A stretch of DNA of 64,000 nucleotides, taken from JBFGCT01 sp963825565 (GTDB lineage Bacteria > Actinomycetota > Acidimicrobiia > Acidimicrobiales > Ilumatobacteraceae). The stretch covers positions 372,001 to 436,000 of the forward strand of contig CAWGTW010000004.1 of the NCBI GenBank assembly GCA_963825565.1. The letters run 5' to 3'. Position 1 is the first letter of the stretch; each line of letters starts with the position of its first letter. The position numbers and the translations under genes were made by a program. Positions 8,110 through 18,653 of the stretch are shown one piece after another. The notes beneath the pieces were generated by a model. The model had not been told where the DNA came from and ran no database searches. It saw nothing but the letters and a program-made list of their open reading frames with translations.

Positions 8110-9805
8110 CGATCGAACCTCACCGGACCGGAGCGATGCCGCCGGCCTGCAGGCCACCGCCGCTTCCGCCCGTCCGATCGCTGCCGCCGGGGATGCGCTG
8201 CTCGACGGTGCGCGGCGCTGGCTCCGATCCGAGCCGGACGACGACATCCGCGCCGAGCTCGGTGCTCTGATCGCCGCCGCCGAGCGAGGCGACACCGCGG
8301 AGCTCGCATCGCGCTTCGACGGCTCACTCCAGTTCGGCACTGCCGGTCTGCGCGCCGCGGTCGGCGCCGGCTCGATGCGGATGAACCGGCTGGTCGTGCG
8401 CCAGGCGGCGGCGGGGCTCGGCCGCTGGCTGCTCGACAGCGACAACAGCGCTGCCGAGCGCGGTGTCGTCGTCGCCCACGACGCGCGGCGTAAGAGCGAC
8501 GTGTTCGCCGTCGACACCGCCCGCGTGCTCGCGGCGATGGGCATTCGCTCGATGTTGCATCCCGGGGTTCAACCCACGCCGGTGCTCGCGTGGTCGATCA
8601 CCGGGCTCGGTGCGGCAGGCGGCGTGGTCGTGACCGCCTCGCACAATCCGCCGGCGGACAACGGCTACAAGGTGTACCTCGACACCGGCTCGCAGATCGT
8701 CACGCCGATCGACACGGAGATCGCCGCCCGCATCGCCGCCGTCGACCCGCTGACGGTCGAGCTGGCTCCGGACGACGATCCGTTGATCGAGTGGCTCGAC
8801 ACCTCGTGGTCGGACGCCTACGTGCGGTTCGTCCCGTCGGTGCGCCTCCGCCCCGACGTGGCCGGGGTCCCGGTCGCGTACACCGCGATGCACGGGGTCG
8901 GAGGCGCGACGGTCGAGCGGGCGTTCGTGGCTGCGGGGTTCGATCCGCCGTTCGTCGTCGCGGAGCAACACCAGCCCGACGGCCGGTTCCCGACCGTCTC
9001 GTTCCCGAACCCGGAGGAACCGGGGGCGATGGACCTTCTGCTCGCTCTCGCCGAGTCCTCAGGCGCTGCCGTCGCACTGGCCAACGACCCCGACGCCGAC
9101 CGGCTGGGGGTCGCGATCCCGCAACCGGACGGCGGTTGGCGGCGCCTGGCCGGCGACGAGATCGGGTGGCTCTTCGCCGACCACATCCTGAACCACACCG
9201 AAGGCGACGACCGCCTCGTCATCACCTCGCTGGTCTCGTCGTCGCTGCTGATGCGGATGGCCGAACGCCACGGCGTACACGGCGAGGAGACGTTCACCGG
9301 CTTCAAGTGGATGGGCAAGGTGGCCACCGAGCACCCCGAACTGCGGCTGGTGTTCGCCTACGAGCAGGCCCTGGGGTATCTGGTCACCGATCGGCCGCTC
9401 GACAAGGACGGCATCACCGCTGCGGTGATGATGGCGGAGATCGCTGCCTGTGCCGCGGCCGATGGCGGCACGGTCCAGGACCGGCTCGACGCGATCGCCG
9501 ACCAGTACGGCCGGCACGTGACCGCCGACGCTGCGGTGCGCATCTCGCCCGCGGCCGGGGCGGCGTGGGTCGCCGACATCGCGGCGTCGCCACCCGCCGA
9601 GATCGGTGGACGTCGCGTCGAGGACGTGATCGGCTACCCGGAGGCCAACCTGGTCCGGCTGATGCTCGCGGATCGCGTCCGGCTCCAGGTCCGGCCGAGT
9701 GGCACCGAACCGAAGGTCAAGCTGTACGGCGAGGCGGTCGACCTCGACCCAGCCGACCTGGCTGCGCTTCTCGCCGCCCTCGCCGCCCTCGCCCCCCAGC
9801 GTTAA
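8102..9805 (+). CDS. Phosphohexomutase (phosphoglucomutase/phosphomannomutase)
   Basis: 567 residues from ATG 8102, 8 bp inside the preceding kinase gene. Four-domain alpha-D-phosphohexomutase: the catalytic phosphoserine loop TASHNPPADNGYKVY, the metal-binding loop DPDADRLGVAI, the sugar-specificity region around FEYEQALGYLV-type sequence (here VFAYEQALGYLV), and the C-terminal phosphate-binding RPSGTEPKVKLYGE. It interconverts 1- and 6-phosphates of hexoses (or pentoses). The long form with a separate N-terminal extension resembles actinobacterial PmmB/phosphopentomutase-like enzymes, so the exact sugar is unsettled. A phosphopentomutase role would fit the nearby nucleoside-salvage genes. 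Confidence 0.88.
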   Translation: MADDRTSPDRSDAAGLQATAASARPIAAAGDALLDGARRWLRSEPDDDIRAELGALIAAAERGDTAELASRFDGSLQFGTAGLRAAVGAGSMRMNRLVVRQAAAGLGRWLLDSDNSAAERGVVVAHDARRKSDVFAVDTARVLAAMGIRSMLHPGVQPTPVLAWSITGLGAAGGVVVTASHNPPADNGYKVYLDTGSQIVTPIDTEIAARIAAVDPLTVELAPDDDPLIEWLDTSWSDAYVRFVPSVRLRPDVAGVPVAYTAMHGVGGATVERAFVAAGFDPPFVVAEQHQPDGRFPTVSFPNPEEPGAMDLLLALAESSGAAVALANDPDADRLGVAIPQPDGGWRRLAGDEIGWLFADHILNHTEGDDRLVITSLVSSSLLMRMAERHGVHGEETFTGFKWMGKVATEHPELRLVFAYEQALGYLVTDRPLDKDGITAAVMMAEIAACAAADGGTVQDRLDAIADQYGRHVTADAAVRISPAAGAAWVADIAASPPAEIGGRRVEDVIGYPEANLVRLMLADRVRLQVRPSGTEPKVKLYGEAVDLDPADLAALLAALAALAPQR

Positions 9806-9838
9806 CACCCGGTGTCGGACGCCAGCGGTGTCAACGCT
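9798..9838. terminator. Bidirectional hairpin spanning the stop codons of two converging genes
   Basis: AGCGTTAACACC (9798-9809) pairs with GGTGTCAACGCT (9827-9838) over 12 bp with one mismatch. The stem includes the TAA of the phosphohexomutase gene (9803-9805) and reaches the TAG of upp (9837-9839) on the other strand. The 17-base loop contains the nested dyad GGTGTCGGACGCC. A closely similar element occurs at 32023-32059. It probably ends transcription from both sides. Confidence 0.65.
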
Positions 9839-10472
9839 AGGCGGGGGCGCCGAACTGGCGGTCGCCGGCGTCGCCGAGGCCGGGGACGATGAACGCGTGC
9901 TCGTTGAGGTGGTCGTCGACGGCCGCGGTGAACAGCGTCACCGACAGGCCGGAGTCGGCGATCGTCTGGATGCCTTCGGGCGCGGCGAGCGCACAGACGA
10001 CGGTCAGCGGTTCGGTGGCGCCGCGCTCGACCAGGAGCTCGAGGGTGTGGAGCAGCGAGCCACCGGTGGCGAGCATCGGGTCGACCACGATCACCGGTCG
10101 ACCGGCCAGCGTCTCGGGCAACTTGTTGACGTAGGGCTCGGGCCGATGGGTCTCCTCGTTGCGGGCGATGCCGATGAACCCGATGTCGGCCGACGGCAGG
10201 AGGTCCTGGGCCGGAGCGAGGAACCCCAGCCCGGCCCGCAGGATCGGCACGATCACCGGCTGGACGGCGAGCGTCGTCACCGGCGCCGTGGTCAGCGGGG
10301 TCTCGACCGTGCCCTCGACGGTCGGGAGGGATCGGGTCGCTTCGACGATCAGCAGCCGGCCGATGCGTTCGAGGTTCTGCCGGAACAACGCGTTGGGCGT
10401 CTCCTTGTCGCGGATGCGGGCCAGCGCGTCGGCGACCAGCGGGTGGTCGACGACGATGGTCTCGACTGGCAT
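9837..10472 (-). CDS. upp: Uracil phosphoribosyltransferase
   Basis: 211 residues. Salvages uracil to UMP using PRPP. Diagnostic sequence: HPLVADALARIRDKET near the N-terminus, VPILRAGLGF, the PRPP-binding loop VIVVDPMLATGGS, and the uracil-contacting C-terminal FIVPGLGDAGDRQFG. Length is normal for the family. It starts one base after the stop of adenosine deaminase (add ends at 10474) and is the last gene of the operon PhyH-like/add/upp. Confidence 0.97.
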   Translation of the reverse strand: MPVETIVVDHPLVADALARIRDKETPNALFRQNLERIGRLLIVEATRSLPTVEGTVETPLTTAPVTTLAVQPVIVPILRAGLGFLAPAQDLLPSADIGFIGIARNEETHRPEPYVNKLPETLAGRPVIVVDPMLATGGSLLHTLELLVERGATEPLTVVCALAAPEGIQTIADSGLSVTLFTAAVDDHLNEHAFIVPGLGDAGDRQFGAPA

Positions 10473-10473
10473 G

Positions 10474-11562
10474 TCAGGTCTCCCCGAGTGCGGATTCGGC
10501 CCTCAGCAACGCGTATTGCGGCTTGATGATCCCGTTGATCAACCGAAGGCGTTCCGGGAACGGAGCGAACGCCGACTTCATCGCGTTGACCGTCAGCCAC
10601 TGGAAGTCGTCGAGATCCCAGCCGAAGGCCTCGCGGAGCTGGGTCATCTCCTTGGTCATCGACGTGTCACTCATCAGCCGGTTGTCGGTGTTGACCGTGA
10701 CGCGGAACTGCAGTCGCCGCAGCATCCCGATCGGGTGGTCGGCGATCGAGCTGACGACACCGGTGTTGACGTTCGACGTCGGGCAGATCTCGAGGGGGAT
10801 GCGGCGGTCGCGGATGTAGCTGGCGAGCCGGCCGAGCTTGGCCGACGTGGGACCGCTCCCGACCGCGATGTCGTCGATCAACCGGACGCCGTGGCCGAGC
10901 CGCTCGGCACCGCAGAACTGCACAGCCTCCCAGATCGACGGCAGTCCGAACGCCTCGCCGGCGTGGATCGTCGAGTGGAAGTTCTCCCGCATCACGTACT
11001 GGAACGCACCGAGATGACGCGTCGGCGGGTACCCGGCCTCGGCACCTGCGATGTCGAAGCCGACGACGCCCCGGTCGCGGTTGCGCACGGCGAGTTCGGC
11101 GATCTCGAGGCTGTGGGCGGCGGTGCGCATCGCCGAGGCGATCGTGTAGATCACGAGGTCGGTGTTCTCGGCGCCGCGGCGGAACCCCTCGAGCACCGCG
11201 TCCATCACCTCGTCGAGTGTCAGCCCCGCCTCGATGTGCAGTTCTGGGGCGAAGCGCACCTCGGCGTAGACCACGTTGTCGACGGCGAGATCCTGGGCGC
11301 ACTCGTACGCGACCCGCTCGATGGCGTCGCGGTGCTGCATCACCCCGACGGTGTGGGCGAACGTCTCGAGGTAGAGCACGAGGTCGTTGCGCTTGGCTCC
11401 CCGGTTGAACCAGGTGGCGAGATCGTCGACGTCGGTGGTCGGCAGGCCGCCGTAGCCGTACTCGGCGGCGAGGTCGATCACCGTCGCCGGTCGCAGGCCG
11501 CCGTCGAGATGATCGTGGAGCAGCGCTTTCGGTGCGCGGCGGATCAGCGCGTCGGAGGTCAT
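10474..11562 (-). CDS. add: Adenosine deaminase
   Basis: 362 residues. Zinc hydrolase that converts adenosine and deoxyadenosine to inosine. The metal and active-site motifs are all present: HDHLDGG (16-22), the catalytic IHAGEAFG, ERLGHGVRL, and NTDNRLMS near the C-terminus. The sequence SALIRRAPKALLHDHLDGG-type start fits the family, and length is standard. Its ATG overlaps the stop of the upstream oxygenase gene by 4 bp (ATGA, 11562-11559), and upp follows after one base, so the three genes are coupled. Confidence 0.95.
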   Translation of the reverse strand: MTSDALIRRAPKALLHDHLDGGLRPATVIDLAAEYGYGGLPTTDVDDLATWFNRGAKRNDLVLYLETFAHTVGVMQHRDAIERVAYECAQDLAVDNVVYAEVRFAPELHIEAGLTLDEVMDAVLEGFRRGAENTDLVIYTIASAMRTAAHSLEIAELAVRNRDRGVVGFDIAGAEAGYPPTRHLGAFQYVMRENFHSTIHAGEAFGLPSIWEAVQFCGAERLGHGVRLIDDIAVGSGPTSAKLGRLASYIRDRRIPLEICPTSNVNTGVVSSIADHPIGMLRRLQFRVTVNTDNRLMSDTSMTKEMTQLREAFGWDLDDFQWLTVNAMKSAFAPFPERLRLINGIIKPQYALLRAESALGET

Positions 11563-12425
11563 GCCGACACGCTACCGAGCGCTCGTAGTGGGAGGTCGGC
11601 CGGTCGCTGGAGCCAGTTGAACGAGGGATACTCGGCGGCCGCTGAGACGCAGTGCAGCGAGTAGGCGTGGCGGCTGCGCGGCGACCGATTGACGCCGCTC
11701 CAGTGGGGGAGCAAACCGTGCAGCACGACGAGCGTGCCCGCCGACACCTCCAGCGGGACGAGGCCCGCAGCCGGAGGGGGCGGCGGCAGCGGCGTGCCGT
11801 CGAGCGTCTCGAAGACCGTGCCGTCGCCGCTCGCGTTTCGCTTGAACAGGTTGCGGAGCGGGCCGCGGTGGCCGCCCGGCGCCGCCCACAGGCATCCGTT
11901 GTCGAGCGTGGCGTCCTCGATCGCGAACCAGAACCCGGTCACCGTGATCGGGTCGGTGAACAGGAACGTCGCGTCCTGATGGCACCCGACCTCCCCGCCG
12001 ATCTGCGGTTGCTTGAAGATGTACATCGACTGGAGGGCCAGCGCATCGTCGAGTCCGATGTCGGCGGCCACCTCGGCCAGTGCGGGCTGGCGGGCGAACC
12101 GTTCGAACTCATCGTCGAGGTCGTGCATCGCGTGGCCGATCTTGTTGATGCTCAGCTCCTTGGGCTGGCGCAGCTCGCCGTCCGGTCCGAACGCATCCTC
12201 CTCGAAGAAGCACCACGTCGTCGCCCCGCTGTCGAGGAACTCGCGGTTCGAGACCCGCTCCCGTTCGTTGGTGGTGAACACCGTGCGATGCTCGCTCGGC
12301 TCCCAGGCGGCGACGATGTCGAGCGCCCGGTCGCGCAAGCGGGCGCACTCGGCGACCGGCACGAAGTCGGGAACGACCAGGAACCCGTCGCGCCGGTACG
12401 CCTCGACCTGCTCGTCGGTCAACAT
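11559..12425 (-). CDS. Phytanoyl-CoA dioxygenase (PhyH) family Fe(II)/2-oxoglutarate oxygenase
   Basis: 288 residues from ATG 12425 (LTDEQVEAYRRDGFLVVPDFV follows); ATG 12437 would add four residues. The iron site is visible: HxD in GCHQDATFLF and the distal His in the SRHAYSLHCV segment, where the Arg would bind 2-oxoglutarate. Other PhyH features are the double-stranded beta-helix segments GFWFAIEDATLDNGCLWAAPGGH and GTLVVLHGLLPHWSGVN. The substrate is unknown. It is the first gene of a coupled operon with add and upp, which makes a role in modified-nucleoside or related salvage possible, but that is only inference from position. Confidence 0.85.
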   Translation of the reverse strand: MLTDEQVEAYRRDGFLVVPDFVPVAECARLRDRALDIVAAWEPSEHRTVFTTNERERVSNREFLDSGATTWCFFEEDAFGPDGELRQPKELSINKIGHAMHDLDDEFERFARQPALAEVAADIGLDDALALQSMYIFKQPQIGGEVGCHQDATFLFTDPITVTGFWFAIEDATLDNGCLWAAPGGHRGPLRNLFKRNASGDGTVFETLDGTPLPPPPPAAGLVPLEVSAGTLVVLHGLLPHWSGVNRSPRSRHAYSLHCVSAAAEYPSFNWLQRPADLPLRALGSVSA

Positions 12426-12502
12426 CGCCGCGACCATACTTCCGGTGGCAGGCGACGCGTAACCCGCGAGCTCGTGCCCCGCCGTCGGGCCGACCGGTCG
12501 GG

Positions 12503-12747
12503 TCAGTCGGAGACGGTCACGGTGGCGGCCATGCCGGGGCGCAGGGTGCAGAACAGCGAGCACACGCCCGGCACGTCGAAGCTGATCGCAATGTTGCTGC
12601 CCGGCGTGAGCGGCCCGGAGTCGAACCGATCGAGCACCGGTGCCTCTGCGGTGCCGGCGGTGACGGTGTGTGGCCGGCGGCGACGTTGGCGAGCTCCGGC
12701 GCGGTCAGCCCGAGCCCGGCCGGGATCGCGGCGCCGGAACCGTGCAA
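12503..12747 (-). pseudogene. Degenerate cupredoxin-like gene (frameshifted, copper ligand changed)
   Basis: Two minus-strand frames together make a small cupredoxin-like protein. The first (from TTG 12747) reads LHGSGAAIPAG... to AAGHT; after a shift at about 12675-12685, in a CACACAC run, the second continues VTAGTAEAPVLDRF and ends TLRPGMAATVTVSD at 12503. A typical type-1 copper loop here is C-x-x-H-P-x-M; this copy has FCTLRPGM, so the His ligand is Arg. There is no signal peptide in front, and the frame upstream is soon closed by a stop. It looks like the broken 3' part of a secreted copper protein. The frameshift could be an assembly error, but the lost ligand would remain. Confidence 0.55.
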
Positions 12748-12820
12748 CGCCCCGAGCTCGAGAGAGGGGTACGGAAGATCTCGATTCCGGCTCGGTCAGC
12801 CGACAGTAGCCTTGGTCGTC

Positions 12821-13192
12821 ATGGAACTGACCGTCCTCGGTGGCACCGTCCGCCATCCGATCGACCACGTCGAGGTCTTCCCGGCGCCCGAACACGTGAC
12901 GACGGTGACGTTTCGCACCGACGAACTCGCTTCGGTGTGCCCGGTGACCGGGCAGCCCGACCTGTCGGCGGTGGTCATCGAGTACGAGCCCGGCGAATGG
13001 TGCGTCGAGTCGAAGAGCCTCAAGCTCTACCTGTGGCGGTTCCGCGACCGGGCGGTTTTCGCCGAGGCGCTCGCCGCCGAGATCGCTGCCGAGATCATGG
13101 GGACGGCACGGCCGGGCCGGGTCGCCGTCACCCTCACCCAGCGCCCCCGCGGCGGCATCCAGGTCGAGGCGCGGGCCGAGCTGAGAGCCTGA
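12821..13192 (+). CDS. queF: NADPH-dependent preQ0 reductase (7-cyano-7-deazaguanine reductase) QueF
   Basis: 123 residues from ATG 12821; short, single-domain (type I) QueF. It reduces preQ0 to preQ1 in queuosine biosynthesis. The catalytic Cys is in SVCPVTGQPD (near residue 44), the substrate-binding Glu and the tunnel-fold signature are in CVESKSLKLYLWRFRD, and the C-terminal TLTQRPRGGIQVEARAEL is also typical. No other queuosine gene is in the window. It converges with the nucleoside transporter operon; the stops are 33 bp apart. Confidence 0.93.
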   Translation: MELTVLGGTVRHPIDHVEVFPAPEHVTTVTFRTDELASVCPVTGQPDLSAVVIEYEPGEWCVESKSLKLYLWRFRDRAVFAEALAAEIAAEIMGTARPGRVAVTLTQRPRGGIQVEARAELRA

Positions 13193-13225
13193 AGTACGGG
13201 CGGCTCGGCGCGAGGGCGCGCCAGG

Positions 13226-14515
13226 TCACTGCATCCCCTTGAACCAGGGGATGCCTTCCTCGGCCGGTGGCCGTTGTCGCCGGGCCCCGACAGAGACGGC
13301 GATCAGCGTCACGACGTAGGGGGTCACGAACACCAGCTGGTTGTTCGGGCGCTCGGTCACGAGGTAGGCCCACATGGTGATCAGGGCGACCGTCATCAGG
13401 ATCCCCGAGCCGCGCCAGCTCCGCTGCCCGACCATCCACAGCGCCGTCAACGCGAGGCCGACGGCGGCGACGACGAGCAGGGCGCGGACCAGGTCGCCGG
13501 GGTTGGTGCGCAGCGTGATGCCCTGGGCATAGCCGAACAGCCCCGCGCCGGCGGCGGTGCCCGCTGGCATCCAGTTGCCGAAGATCATCGTGGCGAGCCC
13601 GAGGAACCCGCGGCCGGCGACCTGATTCTCCTGGTACCGGTTGGCGAACAGCACGAGGACCGCTCCGCCCATTCCAGCGAGGCCGCCGGAGATCGCCATG
13701 CCGTAATACCGCATCAGATGCACGTTGACGCCGAGCGAGTCAGCCGCCGACGGTCGCTCGCCGGCCGAGCGCAGCCGCAGGCCGAACGGGGTCCGCCAGA
13801 GCATGTAGCCGACGCCGACGAACATCGCGATCGCCAGGGCGACGTCCCACGACACGTTGTGGGTGAGGCCCCGGGTGATGCCGGCGATGTCGGCGACGAG
13901 GAACCACCCGGTGTCCTCGATCCACCCGAGGATGCCGGTGTCGTTGTCGGTGACCCCCGACGACAGGATGGGGATGCTGAACGAGCCGATGCTGCCCTTG
14001 TTGCCCGGCGACGACGTGACCGATCCGCCCTGCACGTCGGTGAACAGCTCGCTCGCCATGAATCTGGCGATCCCGGGTGCGATCAGGTTGATCGCCACGC
14101 CGGCGACGATGTGGTTCACGCCGAACGTCGTGGTGGCGACGCTCATCACCAGCCCGGCGAGCATGCCGCCGACGATGCCGCCGATGATCGCCGCCGGCGC
14201 CCCGAACTGCCACCCCCACCATCCGGCGAAGATCGTGCCCATGACCATCATTCCCTCGAGGCCGATGTTGATCGTGCCGCTGCGCTCGGCGACCAGGCCC
14301 GACAGGCCGGCGAGCCCGATCGGGGCCGCGGTTCGCAGTGCCGTCCCGAACGTGCCGCTCGACGTGAGGTCGTCGTTGTCGGCCCAGATTCGGGCGATCG
14401 ACATGACGGCGACAGCGGCGAGCGCCAGCGCGAAGGGGAACCAGCGCGACGAGCGGAAGCTGCGCTCGGCCGGTTCGGGCACCTGTGTCGGTGTGGCATC
14501 CACGGTCGTGGTCAC
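13226..14515 (-). CDS. Nucleoside-type ABC transporter permease (second permease)
   Basis: 429 residues from GTG 14515, which overlaps the stop of the first permease by 4 bp (GTGA). About nine or ten membrane helices of the BPD_transp_2 family. Diagnostic segments: LVAERSGTINIGLEGMMVMG, the VNHIVAGVAINLIAPG loop, and LRSAGERPSAADSLGVNVHLMRYYG, which contacts the ATPase. These match the YufQ-type permeases that accompany BMP lipoproteins. With the other three genes it forms a complete importer, probably for nucleosides. Confidence 0.92.
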   Translation of the reverse strand: MTTTVDATPTQVPEPAERSFRSSRWFPFALALAAVAVMSIARIWADNDDLTSSGTFGTALRTAAPIGLAGLSGLVAERSGTINIGLEGMMVMGTIFAGWWGWQFGAPAAIIGGIVGGMLAGLVMSVATTTFGVNHIVAGVAINLIAPGIARFMASELFTDVQGGSVTSSPGNKGSIGSFSIPILSSGVTDNDTGILGWIEDTGWFLVADIAGITRGLTHNVSWDVALAIAMFVGVGYMLWRTPFGLRLRSAGERPSAADSLGVNVHLMRYYGMAISGGLAGMGGAVLVLFANRYQENQVAGRGFLGLATMIFGNWMPAGTAAGAGLFGYAQGITLRTNPGDLVRALLVVAAVGLALTALWMVGQRSWRGSGILMTVALITMWAYLVTERPNNQLVFVTPYVVTLIAVSVGARRQRPPAEEGIPWFKGMQ

Positions 14516-15674
14516 ATCGGCGCTCCTGAGAGGGTCTCCGGTTCGAAGTCCGAGTCGTCGCGATGCGCGGCGGTCGCCGCCGCGGCAGCGGCCACCGCCG
14601 CCGCCTCGTTGCGCCGCCGGACCACCTCGTAGGCGATGACTGCGACCAGCAGGAACGAGCCCTGCAGGATCCGGCCGATCTCCTGGGGCACGCCGATCGG
14701 CGCCAGCCGCTGGGTCGCGCGCTCGATCGTCGCCCACACGATCGCCGCGGCCGCGATGCCGGCGGGGTGGTTGCGACCGAGCAGGGCGAGGCCGAGCCCG
14801 GTGAAGCCGAGCATCGTCGGGAACGCGTCGCCGTACTTGTAGAAGTTCGGGTCGGCCTGCAGGAAGGGGAGGCCGATCATGCCGGCGACGGCGCCCGACA
14901 TCGTCAGCGTGATCAGCACCATCTTCTTCGGGTTGACGCCGGCGGTGAGCGCGGCGCTCGGGTTCTGACCGGACAGCCGCAGGTCGTAGCCGAACCGGCT
15001 GCGGTTGAGCAGGACGTGGTAGGCGACGCCGAGGACGAAGGCGAAGACCAGCCAGCCGTAGAGCAGGACCCCCGGTGCGAAGTTGAACCCGACGAGCTCG
15101 ATCAGCTTGTTGAGCGCCGGGATCCGTCCGGACGGGGGCATCTCCTTGGTCTGGGCGACGAGCCCGCCGCGCACTTCGTCGCGGAACACCTCGGCGAGCA
15201 GGAAGGCGCTCAGCCCGATCGCGATGAAGTTCAGCATGATCGTCGAGATCACGACGTTGACGTTGCGGGTGACGTTGAGGATCGCCGCGATCATCGCCCA
15301 GGCCCCGCCGACGGCGACGGCGACGAGGAACACGACCGCGACGTGCAGCGGGGCCCACAGGTCCAGCTCACCGCCGACCCACCCGGCGATCAGCGCCGCC
15401 AGCAGGTACTGGCCGTTCGACCCGATGTTGAACAGGTTCATCTTGAACCCGATGGCGACGGCGACGCCGGAGATGTAGTACGGCACGGCGCGGTTGATGA
15501 TCAGTACGACCGACTCGGTGGAGTCGATCGTCTTCCACATCTCGCGGAACGCCTCGAGCGGGTCGTTGCCCGAGATCACCAGCGCCAGCGCTGAGATGAG
15601 GATCGCCGCCACCGCCGCGATCAGCGGAGCCAGCAGCGCACGCCAGAGACGATTGAGCAGGTTGCCGACGTCCA

Positions 15675-15675
<1 letters not shown>
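14512..15675 (-). CDS. Nucleoside-type ABC transporter permease (first permease)
   Basis: 387 residues, multi-pass BPD_transp_2 permease of the YufP type. It shows an N-terminal helix (LLAPLIAAVAAILISALALVISG), the conserved GFKMNLFNIGSNGQYLLAALIAGW block, the VISTIMLNFIAIGLSAFLL segment and the coupling-loop sequence SGQNPSAALTAGVNPKKMVLI. The C-terminus carries an Ala-rich, charged tail. Its ATG shares one base with the TGA of the ATPase gene (TGATG), so translation is coupled. Confidence 0.93.
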
Positions 15676-17240
<1,565 letters not shown>

Positions 17241-17333
17241 CGGTAGTTGTTTAGTCGATCCGCGACGCTGCCGACGACGTCCCCGGTGTCGTGGTCGGCT
17301 TCGCGCCGCCGCCCGCGGTGGATGCCCGGACGC

Positions 17334-17371
17334 GACGACGCCCGCCCGGAGTGGTCCGGACGGGCGTCGTC
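17334..17371 (-). terminator. Strong hairpin after the BMP lipoprotein gene
   Basis: A 17-bp stem with one mismatch (17334-17350 pairing with 17355-17371) closes a 4-base loop, GTGG. On the minus strand it lies 54-91 bp after the lipoprotein stop and before the ATPase start. There is no T-run. It probably stops or slows transcription, or stabilises the upstream mRNA, so that more binding protein than membrane complex is made; this arrangement is common in importer operons. Confidence 0.65.
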
Positions 17372-17424
17372 TGCGTGTTCAGCGCCGAACCGCCTGGCGG
17401 GTCAGCGTGGTTCGAGCAACCGGA

Positions 17425-18618
17425 TCAGGGCGTCGCCGGAACCGTGATCGTGCCGTCGATGATCTGCTGCTTGAGGTCGTCGAGGTCGGCGGTGATGTCG
17501 TCGACGAAGCCGCCGGTCGTCGAGTAGTCGACGCCGTCGGAGGCCAGGTTGAACACCTGCACGCCTCCGGCGAACGAGCCGTCGGCGTATGCCTGGATCG
17601 TGTCGAACGTGGCGACGTCGACCTTCTTCAGCATCGAGGTGAGGATGTACGGCTGGAGATCGGCCGAGACCAGAACGTACTGGTCGGAGTCGACACCGAT
17701 CGCCCACACCTCGCCGGGTGCGCCGGCATCGGCGGCGGCCTCGAAGGCGCCGAGGCCGGAGCCACCGGCGGCCGAGTAGATGATGTCGGCGCCGTCGGCG
17801 TACTGGGCGCTGGCGATCTCACGGCCGCGGGCCGGGTCGTTGAACCCACCGAAGTCCGGCGGCTGGGTGATGTAGTTGACCAGCACCTCGATGTCGGGGT
17901 TGACCTGCTTGGCACCGGCGACGTAGCCGGCCTCGAACTTCTTGATCAGGTCGTTCTCGACGCCGCCGATGAAGCCGATCTTGCCGGTCGCCGACTTGAG
18001 CGCAGCGGCGGCACCGACGAGGAAGGAACCTTCCTCCTCGGCGAACACCAGCGAGGCGACGTTCGGCGCGTCGACGACGGAGTCGATGATCGCGAAGCAG
18101 GTGCCGGGGTTGGCGGCCGATGCGGTGGTCACCGCGTCACCGAAGAGGAAGCCGACGTTGACGACGAGGCCGTCACCTCCGTCGACGAGACCCTGCACCC
18201 GCTCGGCGCGGTCACCGTCGCCGGTCGGGGTCGACTCGTCCGCGACGACGCCGAGTTCGGCGACCGCCTGGTCGAGGCCGGCGCCGGCGGCGTCGTTGAA
18301 CGAACGGTCGCCGCGGCCGGTGATGTCGTAGACGACACCGACCCGGGCCGGGTCGGCCGGCGGGTCACACGGCGATTCGCCGGTGGGCGGTGCCTCGGTG
18401 TCGGCGGGTGGCGCTGCGGTGTCGGCAGGCGGTGCCTCGGTGTCGGCAGGCGGTGCCTCGGTGTCGGCAGGCGTCGCCTCGGTGTCGGCAGGCGTCGCCT
18501 CGGTCGTGACGGCGCCGTCGGTGTCGGCAGGCGTCGACGTGTTGTCGTCGCTGCCGCAGGCGGCCACGCCGAGCGCGGCGATCACGCCGAGCGCGAGCAG
18601 CTTCTTGCTCTTGATCAT
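17425..18618 (-). CDS. BMP-family substrate-binding lipoprotein (nucleoside importer)
   Basis: 397 residues. Lipoprotein signal MIKSKKLLALGVIAALGVAAC with lipobox Cys21. A 60-residue linker of seven-residue TPADTEA/PPADTEA repeats separates it from the BMP fold, which starts at ARVGVVYDITGRGDRSFNDAAGAGLDQA and continues through VVNVGFLFGDAV, SLVFAEEEGSFLVGAAAALKS and GFIGGVENDLIKKFEAGYVAGAK. These are the conserved regions of Bmp/Med proteins that bind nucleosides. Ribosome-binding GGGGAG precedes the ATG. It is the first gene of the transporter operon and has a palindromic operator-like site just upstream. Confidence 0.94.
   Translation of the reverse strand: MIKSKKLLALGVIAALGVAACGSDDNTSTPADTDGAVTTEATPADTEATPADTEAPPADTEAPPADTAAPPADTEAPPTGESPCDPPADPARVGVVYDITGRGDRSFNDAAGAGLDQAVAELGVVADESTPTGDGDRAERVQGLVDGGDGLVVNVGFLFGDAVTTASAANPGTCFAIIDSVVDAPNVASLVFAEEEGSFLVGAAAALKSATGKIGFIGGVENDLIKKFEAGYVAGAKQVNPDIEVLVNYITQPPDFGGFNDPARGREIASAQYADGADIIYSAAGGSGLGAFEAAADAGAPGEVWAIGVDSDQYVLVSADLQPYILTSMLKKVDVATFDTIQAYADGSFAGGVQVFNLASDGVDYSTTGGFVDDITADLDDLKQQIIDGTITVPATP
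18386..18522 (-). repeat. 21-bp tandem repeat encoding the lipoprotein linker
   Basis: About six copies of a 21-bp unit (GCCTCGGTGTCGGCAGGCG and variants on the plus strand) encode the repeated TPADTEA-type heptads of the BMP lipoprotein. The repeat stays in frame. Copy number may vary between strains. Confidence 0.8.
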
Positions 18619-18653
18619 GTTCTCCCCTTCTGAAGATGCGGGTCCACGTCGTT

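Noticed and set aside
7012..8544. Upstream extension of the pepN frame to 8544 on the minus strand
   Set aside because: The extension is antisense to the PfkB kinase and phosphohexomutase genes and shows low-complexity Arg/Ser/Asp sequence; the peptidase homology starts at ATG 7011.
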